DNA from: Mikania micrantha
Lineage: Eukaryota > Streptophyta > Magnoliopsida > Asterales > Asteraceae
Direction: 5' to 3'
DNA: 64,000 nt
NCBI GenBank assembly: GCA_009363875.1
Contig: CM018683.1
Coordinates: 40,570,804-40,634,803 of the forward strand
Of this stretch, positions 45,491 through 57,529 are shown one piece after another. The notes under the pieces are model-generated. The model searched no databases. It saw only the letters and a program-made list of their open reading frames with translations, and was not told where the DNA came from. How positions within the stretch are numbered: the first letter of the stretch is position 1; each line of letters opens with the position of its first letter. The position numbers and the translations under genes were made by a program.

Positions 45491-47987
45491 CTTGCACAAC
45501 AAACACACATTTAATGAGAAATAGGTACCCAAGTATTAATATATTTAGCCACTTTTGGCATTTTGGTGCTTTCCTTGCCTTTGTCCTTAACCCAAACACA
45601 TTGGTCGGCTTGTTCACCTTTATCTGCTTGTTCACACTGCCAGGGTCATTTGGTTTTACTCGTGGTTTTCCTTGTGGTTTACCCTTCAACTGTGTTTTAA
45701 TTTCAAAATGAAAAATCTTTGCTTTCTTTTTGATTATAAAAACCATTTTGATTTGATTTAGACGCCTTTTTGCTTCTAGCAGTGTGATGATTTGAGGCCA
45801 TTTCGAAGGTTTCACTTTAGGCTTGGAGGATTGATCAGTCCTTAATGGTTTACTACAGGTTTGCCTTAGGTGTGACATTCTGATTCTTCCTATAAAAGAA
45901 TTCAGTGGGTCTGTGCAGACAGTGTCTACCTATGTGGCCTGGTCTCCCACATGCATAAAAACATACCTTTTGGTAAAATTCTTGTGGGTCAAAGGGCTTT
46001 ACATCCCAATCACTTTGACCAGGAGATGAACTTGTGGAGACTTGTTCCAATGACCCAGTTGGAACATAAGGTTCATAGTTAGGATTTAACTTTGAACCCG
46101 TCTCTCTTGTGATTGTCGAATGAGCCTCGGTTACCTTTTATGTCATAGGAGAAGCATTTTATGCTAAGACACATTTGTTTTTAACATCATCACTAGTTTT
46201 AACAAATTAGTCCTAAAATTCTTAATCACTTTATTCGACTTAATTTTAATTGTTTCAAACATTCCAACAAAATCAACTTTTGGAATAGAAAAATGTGGTT
46301 TGCTAGATGAGACTGAACAATCTTTGCTCCTCCCAGCACTTCTTTCTTCTTCCTCCTTAACCCGACTTGAAACACTTATATCTTCTGCACAAACCTCAGA
46401 ATCATCAGAACGATTTAAATCAATCAAAATAGGATATACTTTGAGTGAAATAGTTTTGTTAGAACTAGTAGTGAAATCATTCCTACGGTCAAACTTCAAC
46501 AGTAGATCATCAACAGACTTGTTGATTTTGGGCATGATGGAATAATTGTGGTTAAAAGGAGGTTTCACCTCACTATGACCAAGTTACTTGAGTATTCGTA
46601 TTTTTCAGCTCTAATATTAGATGTAGATAACTCAGTTTTAACTTGGTCTAACTCTAAAGTAATCTCAGCTATACGACGCTTGGCGTCCCGATAGTTAGAT
46701 TCCTCGTCTATCAAATGTTCCTTTAACTTTGAATTGTCACGCCTTTCGGAATCAAGTTTCATTTTGAAAATTTCTTCATTTTTATGAAATTTAGAGTTAA
46801 AGTATTTTGATTTGGTGACCTCCTTGATCAATGCCACATTGTGAGATCTATACTTAAAAAGCTTATCAACGCTATAGGTAGAGAAAAGATTTTCAGTTAC
46901 GTCATTTCGCTTTTCATGCACCTCAGCCATGAATGCATGGTTCAACGTCCTCTCCAACTCCTGCACTTGATCACTTTAGTCACACGCATCTAACTCTTGA
47001 GTCATTAAAGCTTTAGATGTTCCAGCTCCAGAGGAATCATCTGTCTTCTTCTTAGCCTCTTTTGCATTCTTCGATTGCTTACATTCCCAAGCAAAGTGAC
47101 CCGGATGGTCACAATTGTAGCACCTGAGCTTCGAATTATCAAACCCTAGCTTCTTTCCTGGATTGTTCCCAAAACAGTTCTTCCCGTATTTCTTGATGAA
47201 CTTCTTAGCCCGGAAAACTGCCATGGCCATCTGCCATGAATATCCATCTCCTCTAGATCAGAAGGATTAATTTGCTATAGATTATCCTGTGTCAGATTGC
47301 CCGGTGCCAACTCACCTGAAATGAAAGCATTGTAATTGTTAATGAACTTTTGAACAGTAGCAGGTTCTCTTCACTCTCTAGACTGCCTTTGGGCACTGAA
47401 TGAGCTTGCCCTGAGGAGAGAAATGCAGTCTTATACAGAACTGATTGGGATCCTGATGTTTGGTAGTTGATGAATGAAAGAAGTGTTGTGTTCTCAGAAA
47501 CTGGGGTAATATCCATGGAGCTAGCATGATTCACTCCTCTATGTTTATCATCCATATCTTATGAATTGATGATGGATATCAGCTCACTCAAGGTAGTAAT
47601 ATACATGTCTTTAGTCCTCTTGATGGTGATACAATTGGAGTTTCAATTGTACGACAGAGAGTTCAGCAGCTTCTTATTGACCTCACCCTTGGTCATTTCT
47701 ATCCCTGCACTTGTAAGCTCGGTCATGAGGTGGGTGAATCAGTCAAGTTGAGCTTCCATAGTTTCACCTTTGATGTGATTAGATATGTTGAAGCGTTGTC
47801 TCAACATGCCTTTTCTACTATCACGCATGTCTTCATTTCATTCAAAACGTTCAACCAAAGCATCCCATAACTCATTGGTATTTTTGTGCTCTTTGAACCC
47901 ATGAGGAACCACAATAGATAGCTCCATAGTGATAGAGGCATAAGCCTTGTCATCTTTCTCTCTTAGCAGAATGTCGTTCTCGGTGAG
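45491..47987 (-). pseudogene. gag: Old copia relic: long gag with two zinc knuckles
   Basis: Minus-strand pieces, in order: gag N-terminal part with AYASITMELS and NTNELWDALVERFE (about 47840-47980), a degraded middle, AVFRAKKFIKKYGKN and first knuckle CYNCDHPGHFAWEC (about 47100), a coiled-coil/acidic stretch (46164-46966), and second knuckle CFYACGRPGHIGRHC (about 45920). Many stops and frameshifts break it. The two-knuckle plan matches copia-1, so it is Sirevirus-like but far older. It is cut at 47988 by LTR E, and its N-terminus lies outside the window. Confidence 0.85.
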
Positions 47988-48804
47988 TGTAACAACAGTG
48001 CTGAAACCGGTGCCGGAACAGTGATCGCAACAGTAGCATGAACAGTAAACAGACACAAACTAAACACATTCTATTCAAATTCATATACATATCAATAGTC
48101 AAAGTTATTTCATATTATTAACCAACAGGTTCATAAACATGTAACAGAAACAAGGTTCAGAACAATGGTTCTGGAGTCAGGTAATTATCTGGCAACCCCG
48201 AACCATCATGGGTCTATTTGTTAGGATCTATTAGGATAACACGTATGTGAGGATAAACAAAATAAAACAATAACAGTTGTTGTTACGGAATGCTAAACCG
48301 ATGAACTATTCGTATAGGTGACGATCTGTACGAATAGATATGACAGTTTAACGATCTGAAACGATGATTGTAAAGTAGACAACAAAATCAGAAAGTGAAA
48401 CGTACGATCGTTTTCGTACAGTTAGCGCTCTGTACGAAGACGCGCGTAAGTGACGTTTTCTGACGAAACGAAACGAAAGACGATTCGAACGGTTATAAAG
48501 TTAAGGAAATAAAATATTTCCTGTTTTACAATTTTGAAACTCATCATAAATAAATTAAAAAGAAACTATTTTAATTTAGGCGCGAAAACCATAATACCCG
48601 AATAAATAATAAAACCCGTAAAATTTAGGAACTTCGATAAATAAATTAAGAAAATAACATCTAATGTCATTACTAGAAATAACCACTTTCTAAACACATA
48701 AAATATAGCCTTTTATTTAAATTACGTAATTACACGCGTTACGATCCATAAACTCGACGAATACGTGAACCGAGCAACCGAAACGAACCCGAATACCCTC
48801 GGGG

Positions 48805-48812
48805 TATTTAAA
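48805..48812 (+). promoter_or_regulatory. TATA box of LTR E
   Basis: TATTTAAA in CCTCGGGGTATTTAAACG, followed 30-90 bp later by TCTCTCTCTC runs (48842-48897), as in the other LTRs of this group in inverse orientation. Confidence 0.6.
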
Positions 48813-49242
48813 CGTGGAAAGAACCAATTTCTTTCATTTTTCAAGTTTTTCTCTCTCTCTAAACACTCTCTCCCGTCATCTCTCTCTCTCTCTCTAAAAT
48901 CTAATCTTCAACCTTCAAGATCGAGCTCAAATCTCAATGGAATCGCGAGTTCTTGGTGTCCACGCGTAGCTAGGAACGAGCTTTACAAGGGAGTACAACA
49001 GATCGGAAGCCTTGACCACTGAAATTTAAGGTATGAAGCTTTAAACGTGATAGAAACTAGGGTTTTCATTTTCCTTTATTTTGTTGTGCGACCCACGTAT
49101 GATTAACAGGATTAGAACCATGTTCACGACCTGCCACCCTCGAAAATCTTGCCAGTAGACCCCACCAGGTAAACCGTTTAGAAATCAGGTCGAGCAATGA
49201 AGGAGATGGTGGTGAAGTTGCAGGTTCGGCGACTACAGGATG

Positions 49243-49789
49243 AGACAAAGCAGCTCTAGCCGAACCCTCTACTCTACGAACCTATTACATCACTGGCCGA
49301 ACCTTGCATGGCTAAACGAACCAATTGTCCGAACCCTGGTCGAACCCAGGTTGCAGGTTATTGGACACGAACCTTTCTCTATTGGCCGAACTTTTTGGGG
49401 TGACGAACCCTGCATGTTATACCTAAAGCCATGGCCGAACCCTGTTATCCATTCCGACGAACCCTGGCGAACCCTCACGAACCATGCGCGAACCCTGGAT
49501 AATTTTTATTAACCGAACCTTCCTTGCAAATGTGGCCGAACCCAAGTCGTTTTAGCCGAACCCCTGGCGGCTGCGAACCTAATACACAATCCCACGAACC
49601 TGTGAAGCATAAACCCTACGAACCTTTTTCCGGAACCCTCATGATGGCGAACCTGTAACAAGTGGGGACGAACCTTGCTTGATCTGCATGACCAGCGAAC
49701 CTTCTTTGCCTGGCTGACACAGCCGAACCCTTGACAAACATGCACGAACCATGGCTGAATCAAGAACATCACCGAACCTAGCACAAAAG
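49243..49789 (+). repeat. CGAACC array in LTR E
   Basis: About thirty copies of (G/A)CGAACC or CCGAACC spaced about 12-30 bp apart, with unrelated filler between them. It occupies the position of the CGAATG arrays of LTRs A and D. Copia-2 inserted at its right end. Confidence 0.85.
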
Positions 49790-50415
49790 TGTTGATACAT
49801 GTTATGTCCCTAGTTCTATTTTGTAACTCTAATCATGTAAAGTTCAAGTTATTAATGGAAGTTGTCTTTATATGTCATTCTTAATGTTTATTATTGATTA
49901 TATAATGTGTTAATCTGATTAAATTTATAGTTGAGAATGAAGACTTCACATTCGGGCGAATGACTCTAGAATGAAGTCATTCGCCGAATGAAGCTTATAG
50001 CGATTGTCTGGCGATAGAATGAGTCATTCGCCGAATGAGTCATTCGATTGACAGCTCATTCGAGCTTGGTCATTCGCCGAATGAGCTGCTTCGGCCACTC
50101 ATTCGGCCGAATGACTACAACCTATATATACTTGTTCAAATCATTTCAACACTAACTTTCTAAGTGCCCTCCTTCTTCCCTGTGATCCCAGAGTCAAACC
50201 TTAGGAGATTAGAGCGGCCATTGATCGTCCAAGTTCGATTCTCAACCCGTGGTGTTCGATTGTTGCTTCCACGTTGTTCCTACAACCTCGGATCACCACG
50301 GTTTCTGTTGATTTCGATTGGAAAAGCTTGGAATAGGATTCCGCACTATTCCAGAGGCTGTCGAGTAGATTTACATTCGATTCGGATTGTTTCCGAGCTC
50401 CCGATCGGACCAACA
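49790..50415 (+). repeat. 5' LTR of copia-2
   Basis: 626 bp; palindrome array about 49950-50113, with CATTCGGCCGAATG (50100-50113) nine bases before TATATATA (50123-50130). It is preceded by AAAAG. Confidence 0.95.
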
Positions 50416-50418
50416 AAG

Positions 50419-50430
50419 TGGTATCAGAGC
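50419..50430 (+). promoter_or_regulatory. Primer-binding site of copia-2
   Basis: TGGTATCAGAGC, four bases after the 5' LTR, complementary to the initiator tRNA-Met 3' end. Confidence 0.93.
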
Positions 50431-50694
50431 TTTGGCTCTTGATTCTACTCGATTTCCACTCAAAATCATCAGATCTAAAGTTTTGAAAACCCTGATTTTC
50501 GTAACTTTCAAAAACCCTAAGTTTCTTGCTTTCCAAGTCACTATTTCATTGAAAATTGGTGGGTTTTTGTGGTATGTTTGTCAAAATCTTTTCCCAATTG
50601 GTTTAGTATCATGTCTTGAACTTCTGTACCAAATTTGGTGCATAGATTTGGTCAAAATCGCAAGTTATCACGATTTTCGTTGCTGAAAACCCCA

Positions 50695-50965
50695 GATCGG
50701 CCGAATGGCAATTGCGGCCGAATAAGTTCAGCCGAATCACCAGTCATTCGCCGAATAGGACTCATTCGGCGAATAGCTCCTTCGCTCTTATCATTCGCCG
50801 AATAGCCTCATTCTCCAATCTCATTCGGCGAAAGTCCTCTTTCGATCAATCATTCGCCGAATAGGTCATTCGATCATCTCATTCGCCAGTTGTCATACTC
50901 TGCCTTCATTCGCCAGTTTTAGTTCATTCGGTCCCCGACATTCGCCCAAATCATCTCATTCGGCT
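50695..50965. repeat. Palindrome array in the copia-2 5' leader
   Basis: About ten full or partial CATTCGGCGAATG words, many decayed to CGAATAG, between the primer-binding site and gag. Confidence 0.9.
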
Positions 50966-51014
50966 GTGATTCTGAAAATTTTTCTAAGTGTTGAATTTTA
51001 TCATTTCTGATTAA

Positions 51015-53323
51015 ATGGAGGATTTAGATCTCATGGCAAATCAGAACCATCGCATTCAAACATTGTTGTTGACAGAGAATGAGACGGGGAACTCCAATAA
51101 AGCTCCCAAGTTACTAACCTTAGACGATTATCCTCACTGGAAGTATCGGTTTGAGATTCACATTAATGGGGTGGATACAAATCTATGGATGATGATTGAA
51201 GGAGGTTATCTGAGGCCTCTGAATGAAGATGGAACTCCTATGCTAGTCACACGGATGACTGAGCCTCAAAGGAAACTGTATGATTATGAGAAGAAAGCTT
51301 ATGCTATTTTGTCACAGTCCATTGCTACTGATATTTTCCATCAGTTTAGACAATTCACTTCTGCTAAGCTGCTGTGGGATGCACAACAACAAAGATATGA
51401 GGGTAATGATGCTTTGAAGAGTATCAAGTCAAAGGCACTGAGAAAGGAATTCAATAGCTTCATGTATGTGGGAAATGAGTCACTGGATGAGCTGATTGCT
51501 AGATTTTATCATCTTTTGAGTGAGTTATTCAATCATGAAGTCAAGACAACAACTCAGGAAAAGATCCAGTGTTTGGCAGATGCTCTACCTCCAAAGTGGG
51601 AGTCATTCTTGATGGTACTCAAGCAGAACCAGATGTTGGCACATATGGATATCAATGATTTTATCCAGAAGTTGAAAGAACAGGAGATAGAAAACAAATG
51701 GAAAGCCAAGAGAGTTGTTCAAGTTCAGGACCCCTCCTTATACTATTCCACTCCCACAGTAGATAAATCCAACACTCATGCTCCTCTAAAGACTGCTTTT
51801 GTTTCTAAGACATCTGAGGCTCCATCTACCGCTCAGATTCATTTCAGTCAATCATCTTCAACCAGTTCACAAACAGAGCATCATCAGCCTACCGCCAGTC
51901 TGAAAACAGAAAATTTCGACAAGGTCACCGTGGAGATTGCAAAAGAGCATATGGGTCTTTTGTCTACATTGATTAGCTCATATGATGGATTAGTTGCTGA
52001 TCAGATCGGTAATCCTTATTTGACCAATGATGACTATTCTCAGATAGATCCTGATGACATGGAACGAATTGACATTATGTGGGCGTTGGCAAGTGCGGTT
52101 AGGAGAGCTAAGGAGTTTGTCAAGAGGACTGGGAAGGATATCAATTTAAACAAGGAGTCTAAGTTTGGATTTGATATGGCATCGGTGACATGCTACAATT
52201 GTGGAGAGAAAGCTCATTTTGCCAGACAGTGCAAACAGCCGAAGAAAGCAGACAACAAGAATCCATTCCAGCATCAGAAATCCTCCACTGCCAATCCAGA
52301 AAGGAGATTAGTTCCCATTGATTCTCCTTCTCAAGCTGGATCTTCATCCTCTGCAAGTAAAGCTTTAATAAAGAAGAACAAGATAAAGCTTGTGTTGCTG
52401 AGATTCAACAATCTGAAGATCAAAGTGAGGAAAGCATTCGGAAAGACTCAATGGTGAATGATGATAAAGTCTCAAATTCAGAATCAGATAGCATGACAGA
52501 TTCAGACACTCAAGATTCTGATGCTGAAGCTGATGACTCCTCTACTCAATTTGCTTTGATGGTAAACTCTTCTGCTTCATCAGAGTCAGAGCAGGTATAC
52601 ACTGACTGTTCATCTTCACATTCAGAGTGTTTTAATTGTGTTGATCTTAGAAGTAAGGTCCTTGCTTATCAGACACATAACAGTGTTTTGATGAACGATC
52701 TCGACTTATGCATTGAAGCTAACAAAATTTTAAAATCTAATGAAAAAGATTTTCAAGCTAAAATTGATCTTTTAAACAGACAATTGCATGAAGCCGAGAT
52801 TGCAGTGCTGAATAAGCAAGATGCTATCACTTCTTATCTCAATACCATCAATGAGATTAAGAAAAAGTTAGCCATAGTCGAGTGTGACTATGAGACCTTG
52901 GGTCAGAAGCTCAAGAGCTATGAAAGCTCATCTTATATTATTGAGCACATGATCAGTAGGGGTACTGATCAACAGGGGAAGGAAAAGGTTAACTATCAAA
53001 ATTGTCCCCCACCTATCCTCAACACCTTTGTCAATACACCAAATGACAAAGATGTTAAGGATTTTCAAGTTACTACTCCGTTAGTAATAGATCCAGTTGA
53101 TCTGAGTACAAATCAGATTTCATCAAAGACTGAGGGATCTCGGGTGGATGGAGTTGTTGAAGATTGGGTCTCAGATTCCGAGGATGAATCAGATTATTCA
53201 CCTAAGTATAGTACTCCTCGGAATCAAACCCCTGTTGTCATGAAAGATGACCCAATCTGCAAATCAAAGATTTACAAAGAATTATGCTTTGTTAAAGCAT
53301 CACAAGAGTCTGAAGCTAATTGA
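51015..53323 (+). pseudogene. gag: Copia-2 gag, truncated and frameshifted
   Basis: ATG at 51015, then UBN2-like domain YPHWKYRFEIHINGV (about 40-55), LLWDAQQQRYEG, and knuckle CYNCGEKAHFARQC (393-406, with alanine replacing the usual glycine before the histidine). A deletion near 52368 relative to copia-1 shifts the frame; coding sense resumes in the next ORF (52451-53323) with the acidic and coiled-coil region. It ends after QESEAN at a junction where about 0.9 kb present in copia-1 is missing, including the second knuckle. Confidence 0.88.
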
Positions 53324-54675
53324 TGTCTGCTCCAAGAAAGCAAGATTTGTACGTTCTCAATATGGCCACAGCTTCAACTACATCCTCCACAGCTTCATGT
53401 TTTATGACAAAGGCAACTGAAAAAGATTCAATCCTTTGGCATAAGAGGATGGGTCATTTGCGTTTACGTAAGATGAATCATTTAGTTCACAATAGTCTGG
53501 TTGAGGGAGTTAGCTTGAAGAATTTTAAGCTGTCTGATATTTGTGTATCATGCAAGAAGGGAAAGCAATCTAAGCAGTCTCATAAGCTGAAAAAGTTTCA
53601 TTCAATCAATGTTCCTCTTGAGCTTCTCCACATGGATTTATTTGGTCCAGTGAATCGGAAGAGTATAGCTGGAGATCAATACTGTCTTGTCATCACTGAC
53701 GAGTATTCCAGATACTCTTGGGTTTTCTTTCTAAAGGAGAAATCTGAAACATTTGATTGCATTCAATTTTTGGTTACCAAACTTGATTCACTTTATAAGC
53801 TCAAGATTCGTCAGTTTCGAACTGATAATGGAACGGAGTTCAAAAATCACAACATGGAGAATTTTTGTAATGCAAGAGGCATTGTGCAACAATTTAGTGC
53901 TCCATACGTTCCTCAAATGAATGGTGTTGCTGAACGCAAAAATAGAACATTGATTGAGGCTGCTAGAACCATGCTTGCTGATTCTTCCCTACCGGTTCAA
54001 TTCTGGAATGAAGCTGTAGCAAATGCTTGCTATACACTGAACCGGGTTCTAATTGTGAAAAGACATGGGAAAACTTTCTTTGAACTGCTCCACAATAGAA
54101 AGCCAAATCTTAAGTATCTTGAACCATTTGGTGCACCATGCACTATGCTTAAGAAACATGAACAGGGCAAGTTCAATGAAAAGGTGGAAGAAGGGTATTT
54201 TCTTGGGTATAGCACTCCAAATAAACGAGTTTACAACATTTCAACTCATAATGTGGAGGAGTGGTACCATGTTGACGTTCAGAAATATTCAATGCCCCCA
54301 CCTGGAAAAGGGCCAGATTGGATGTTTGATTATTCTAGTCTCTTTGATTCATTCAATATGTCCCCCATGTATTCCGATGAAGATGTTGCTGTTCAGATGC
54401 TGTATGATGCACAAAATGCACCTGATGAAACCTTTCAACCTTCATCTGCATCCGTTCCTACTACACAGATAAATGATGACAGCTCAGACACAGATGACAA
54501 TCCTCCAGCTGCTCCTGAACCAATTGTTGATAATCTTGTACCGGGTCTTGAGGATTTGAATCTGAATAACTTAGATCCTGAGGTTGAGGTTCCAGCTCAT
54601 CCTGTTGGAAGAATTAATCGTATTCATCCTCAAGACAACATTATTGGGAGTCCTTTGGATGGAGTGAAGACTTGA
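53324..54675 (+). pseudogene. pol (INT): Copia-2 GAG-pre-integrase and integrase (no protease)
   Basis: It begins inside the GAG-pre-integrase region (MSAPRKQDLYVLNM) because the protease is deleted. HHCC motif ILWHKRMGHLRLRKMNHL...CVSCKKGKQ, then the catalytic triad in VITDEYSRYSW, FRTDNGTEF and NGVAERKNR, all intact. A TGA at 54673-54675 ends it after PLDGVKT. Confidence 0.92.
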
Positions 54676-56316
54676 AGTCAGATTTCTTCAGGCGGTCTTG
54701 CTGACATTCTTGATTTTGCAGATGTAAACTTTGTGCTCATTCCTGCTTTATTTCTCAAGTTGAACCGTGTACTGTCACTGAAGCTCTCAAGGAAGAATCA
54801 TGGGTTGATGCAATGCAAGAAGAACTTTTGCAATTCAAAAAGTTAGGTGTCTGGCAATTGGTTGACAGACCTAAAGGTGCAAAAGTCATTGGCACTCGAT
54901 GGGTTCTTCGTTGCAAGAAAGATGATCACGGGATCATAGTGCGAAACAAGGCACGTCTGGTGGTTCAAGGATTCAGACAGATAGAAGGGTTGGACTACAA
55001 TGAGGTGTTTGCTCCAGTTGCTCGACTCGAAGCCATTCGTATTTTCTTGGCTTATGCATCCTTTAAGAAGTTCAAAGTTTATCAAATGGATGTTAAGAGT
55101 GCGTTCCTTCACGGTGTTATCAGTGAAACAGTGTATGTCAGTCAACCTCCCGGGTTTGAGGATCCATTGCATCGTGACCAAGTCTACAAGCTAGACAAGG
55201 CCTTATATGGATTGCATCAAGCTCCGCGAGCGTGGTATGAGACACTTTCTACTCACCTTCTGAACAACGGATTCAGAAGAGGTGTCATTGACTGCACATT
55301 ATTCATCCGTGAGAAGGACATCGATTTACTCTTGGTGCAAGTGTATGTGGACGACATAATTTTTGGTTCCACAAATGATAGTCTGTGCAAGGAATTCGAG
55401 AAGGTTATGAAAGAAAAATTTGAAATGAGTTCGATGGGAGAGATGAAATTTTTCTTGGGTTTGCAGGTGGATCAGTCTGAGGCAGGGATTTTTATTCATC
55501 AAACCAAATACGTTGGTGACATTCTGAGCCGGTTCAGTATGTCTGATGCAAAGCCTGCTGGTACCCCACTGGCGATTAATCAAGGGATTACTCCAGACGA
55601 AAAGGGGGAGTTAATTGATGCCACTCTGTACCGAGGAATGATTGGATCTCTTATGTATCTTACTGCTTCTCGGCCAGATATCATGTTTGCTACTTGCTTG
55701 TGTGCACGCTATCAATCAAAACCAAGAGTATCTCACATCATTGCTGTGAAAAGGATTATGCGTTATTTGAAGGGTACACCGGAACTTGGCTTATGGTATC
55801 CTAATGATGATAACTTTGAGCTCACTGCATATAGTGATTCAGATTATGGTGGATGCAAGAGAGATTTCAAGTCAACATCTGCAGGATGTCAGTTCTTTGG
55901 AAACCGATTAGTCCTGGCAGTGCAAGAAGCAGACGTCGGTGTCTACTTCAACCTGTGAAGCTGAATACATTGCTGCTGCTAGTTGCTGTTCACAAATCAT
56001 CTGGATTCAACAGCAACTCAGGGACTATGGGTTACATTTTTCTAACACTCCTATATATGTTGATAACACTGCTGCCATTGCTGTCACTAAAAATCCTGTT
56101 CAGCACTCCAAAACCAAACACATCGACATAAAATATCACTTCATACGTGATTGTTTTGAAAAGAAATTAATCGATGTAGTGAAAATTCACACCGATCACC
56201 AAAAAGCCGATCTTTTTACAAAAGCATTTGACAAACCCAGATTTTTGTATCTGTTATCGGCTAATGGTGTTTTCCAAAAGAATGAAGTTCAATACTCATC
56301 TGAGTCTAACAAATGA
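54676..56316 (+). pseudogene. pol (RT-RH): Copia-2 reverse transcriptase and RNase H
   Basis: A 1-bp deletion at about 54729 separates it from integrase; the open frame starts near 54790. RT has FKVYQMDVKSAFLHG and YVDDIIFGS. RNase H starts GTPELGLWYP and SDSDYGGC, shifts frame at about 55905 where two bases are missing relative to copia-1, then STSTCEAEYIAAA to TGA at 56314-56316. RT itself is uninterrupted. Confidence 0.92.
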
Positions 56317-56786
56317 TTATCAACTTTTTTAGATAGTCTTTGCTTTGTTTATTTTACTTCAGTCTTTTAATTTTCTTGTAGAGTTTATGTTCTTTATCAA
56401 AAACTCAAAAATATTTTCTGTTTTTAGGTTTTTAGGGGGAGATATTCTGTTATTTGAAAAACCAAAAACATTTGAAAATTTGAAAAACCAAAAACAATAG
56501 AAAAATTAAAAATTGAGATGGTCTTGCTTTATAAAGTAGTACATTAATCTATCATGTCATAGAAGAAGAAGTGAATGTATGAACTGAAATCACAAGAGAA
56601 TTATGATAGGATGTACTGATAGGCTGACTATACAGAATGGATAAACAACTTGTGATAACTTAAAAATTTTGATCTGTGGGACTCATTTTATAAAACCACT
56701 TGAGTAAGAAACGGTTTTTGACTCAAATCAAGCATACACCTGTCATCATGGAATCAAATGAGGTTTCATTCAAAGAAAAATAAAGG
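56317..56786 (+). other. Post-pol non-coding region of copia-2 with an internal polypurine tract
   Basis: TTTTTAGGGGGAGATA at 56427-56443 copies the layout of copia-1 (36380-36400). The rest is AT-rich with 'aaaaaccaaaaaca' repeats (56450-56510). No ORF is seen. Confidence 0.65.
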
Positions 56787-56904
56787 CAAGCTGGTATTAA
56801 GCTTGATGAAAATCAAAAACAAGCTGGTATTAAGCTTGATGAAAAACAAAAACAAGCTGGTATTAAGCTTGAAGAAAACCTATTGCAAGCTGGTATTAAG
56901 CTTG
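56787..56904 (+). repeat. Four tandem CAAGCTGGTATTAAGCTTG hairpins (copia-2)
   Basis: Units at 56787, 56820, 56853 and 56886, a regular 33-bp period. Each has perfect 6-bp arms around GGTATTA, and filler between units is A-rich. The same array is in copia-1 (35917-36037). Confidence 0.93.
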
Positions 56905-57529
56905 AGAAATACTTAAACAAATTAAGTTCGATTCCATATATGTGCCATATTGCTGGGACGGACCTAGCTGAAGCCATCCATTTGGATAGAACAAGATAAA
57001 TACAAAAAGATAATAAATGTTTGAATCTTATTGAATTCATGATGACTGGTTTTAAGATATGCAGAAATGAGTTTTGAACTGATTTTGATCTTTAATGGTG
57101 AAATGAATTGGGGAACTCAATCAGAAAATATGAGTGATCATAAAGTCTGTTTAGTAGTTGTGTATTGTTCAGTTTAAGTTTGGATAAATATATCAGTAAT
57201 CGTATCATCATAAAATTGTGTTTGAAGTAAAGCATTCACTGAAGATAATGTGATGTGATTAGAGATATGTGTTATTTTATTAATGGACTTCTCACAAAAA
57301 CATGTGTTTATTTGTTTTTAGTTATGGTTTGTACAGTTGTAGTGGTTGTTTCAGAAAAATACAAAAAGATTTTCTGTTTTAAATTTTATTTTAGATAATC
57401 ATTTGTAGATTCGGATGTCTGTCATATCTGAATCCTGAACCAACCAGACATATCTTCATAATTGGTCAAAAGTTTGTTGCTCAAAATGCCAGATGTTGAA
57501 AAAGTTGAGTTTTGGGTGTTATCATCTCT
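56905..57529 (+). other. Non-coding, AT-rich pol-ORF3 region of copia-2
   Basis: No gene is seen. It matches 35297-35916 of copia-1 in inverse orientation. Confidence 0.7.

Larger units (their letters stand above)
47988..49789 (+). mobile_element. Ty3 LTR 'E', first part (plus orientation)
   Basis: It starts TGTAACAACAGTGCTG inside the copia gag relic, the same terminus as LTRs A and C inverted. It has the 'cgaatagwtatgacag' and 'gacgcgcgtaagtgacg' blocks, a TATTTAAA box (48805-48812), a CT-rich leader (48842-48897), and then a CGAACC array. Copia-2 interrupts it at 49790, and it continues at 62544. The far end lies beyond the window, so it may be a solo LTR or a 5' LTR. Confidence 0.75.

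Noticed and set aside
49240..49784. ORFs in the CGAACC array on both strands
   Set aside because: These are low-complexity products of a short-word array. The composition follows the repeat and no motif is seen.
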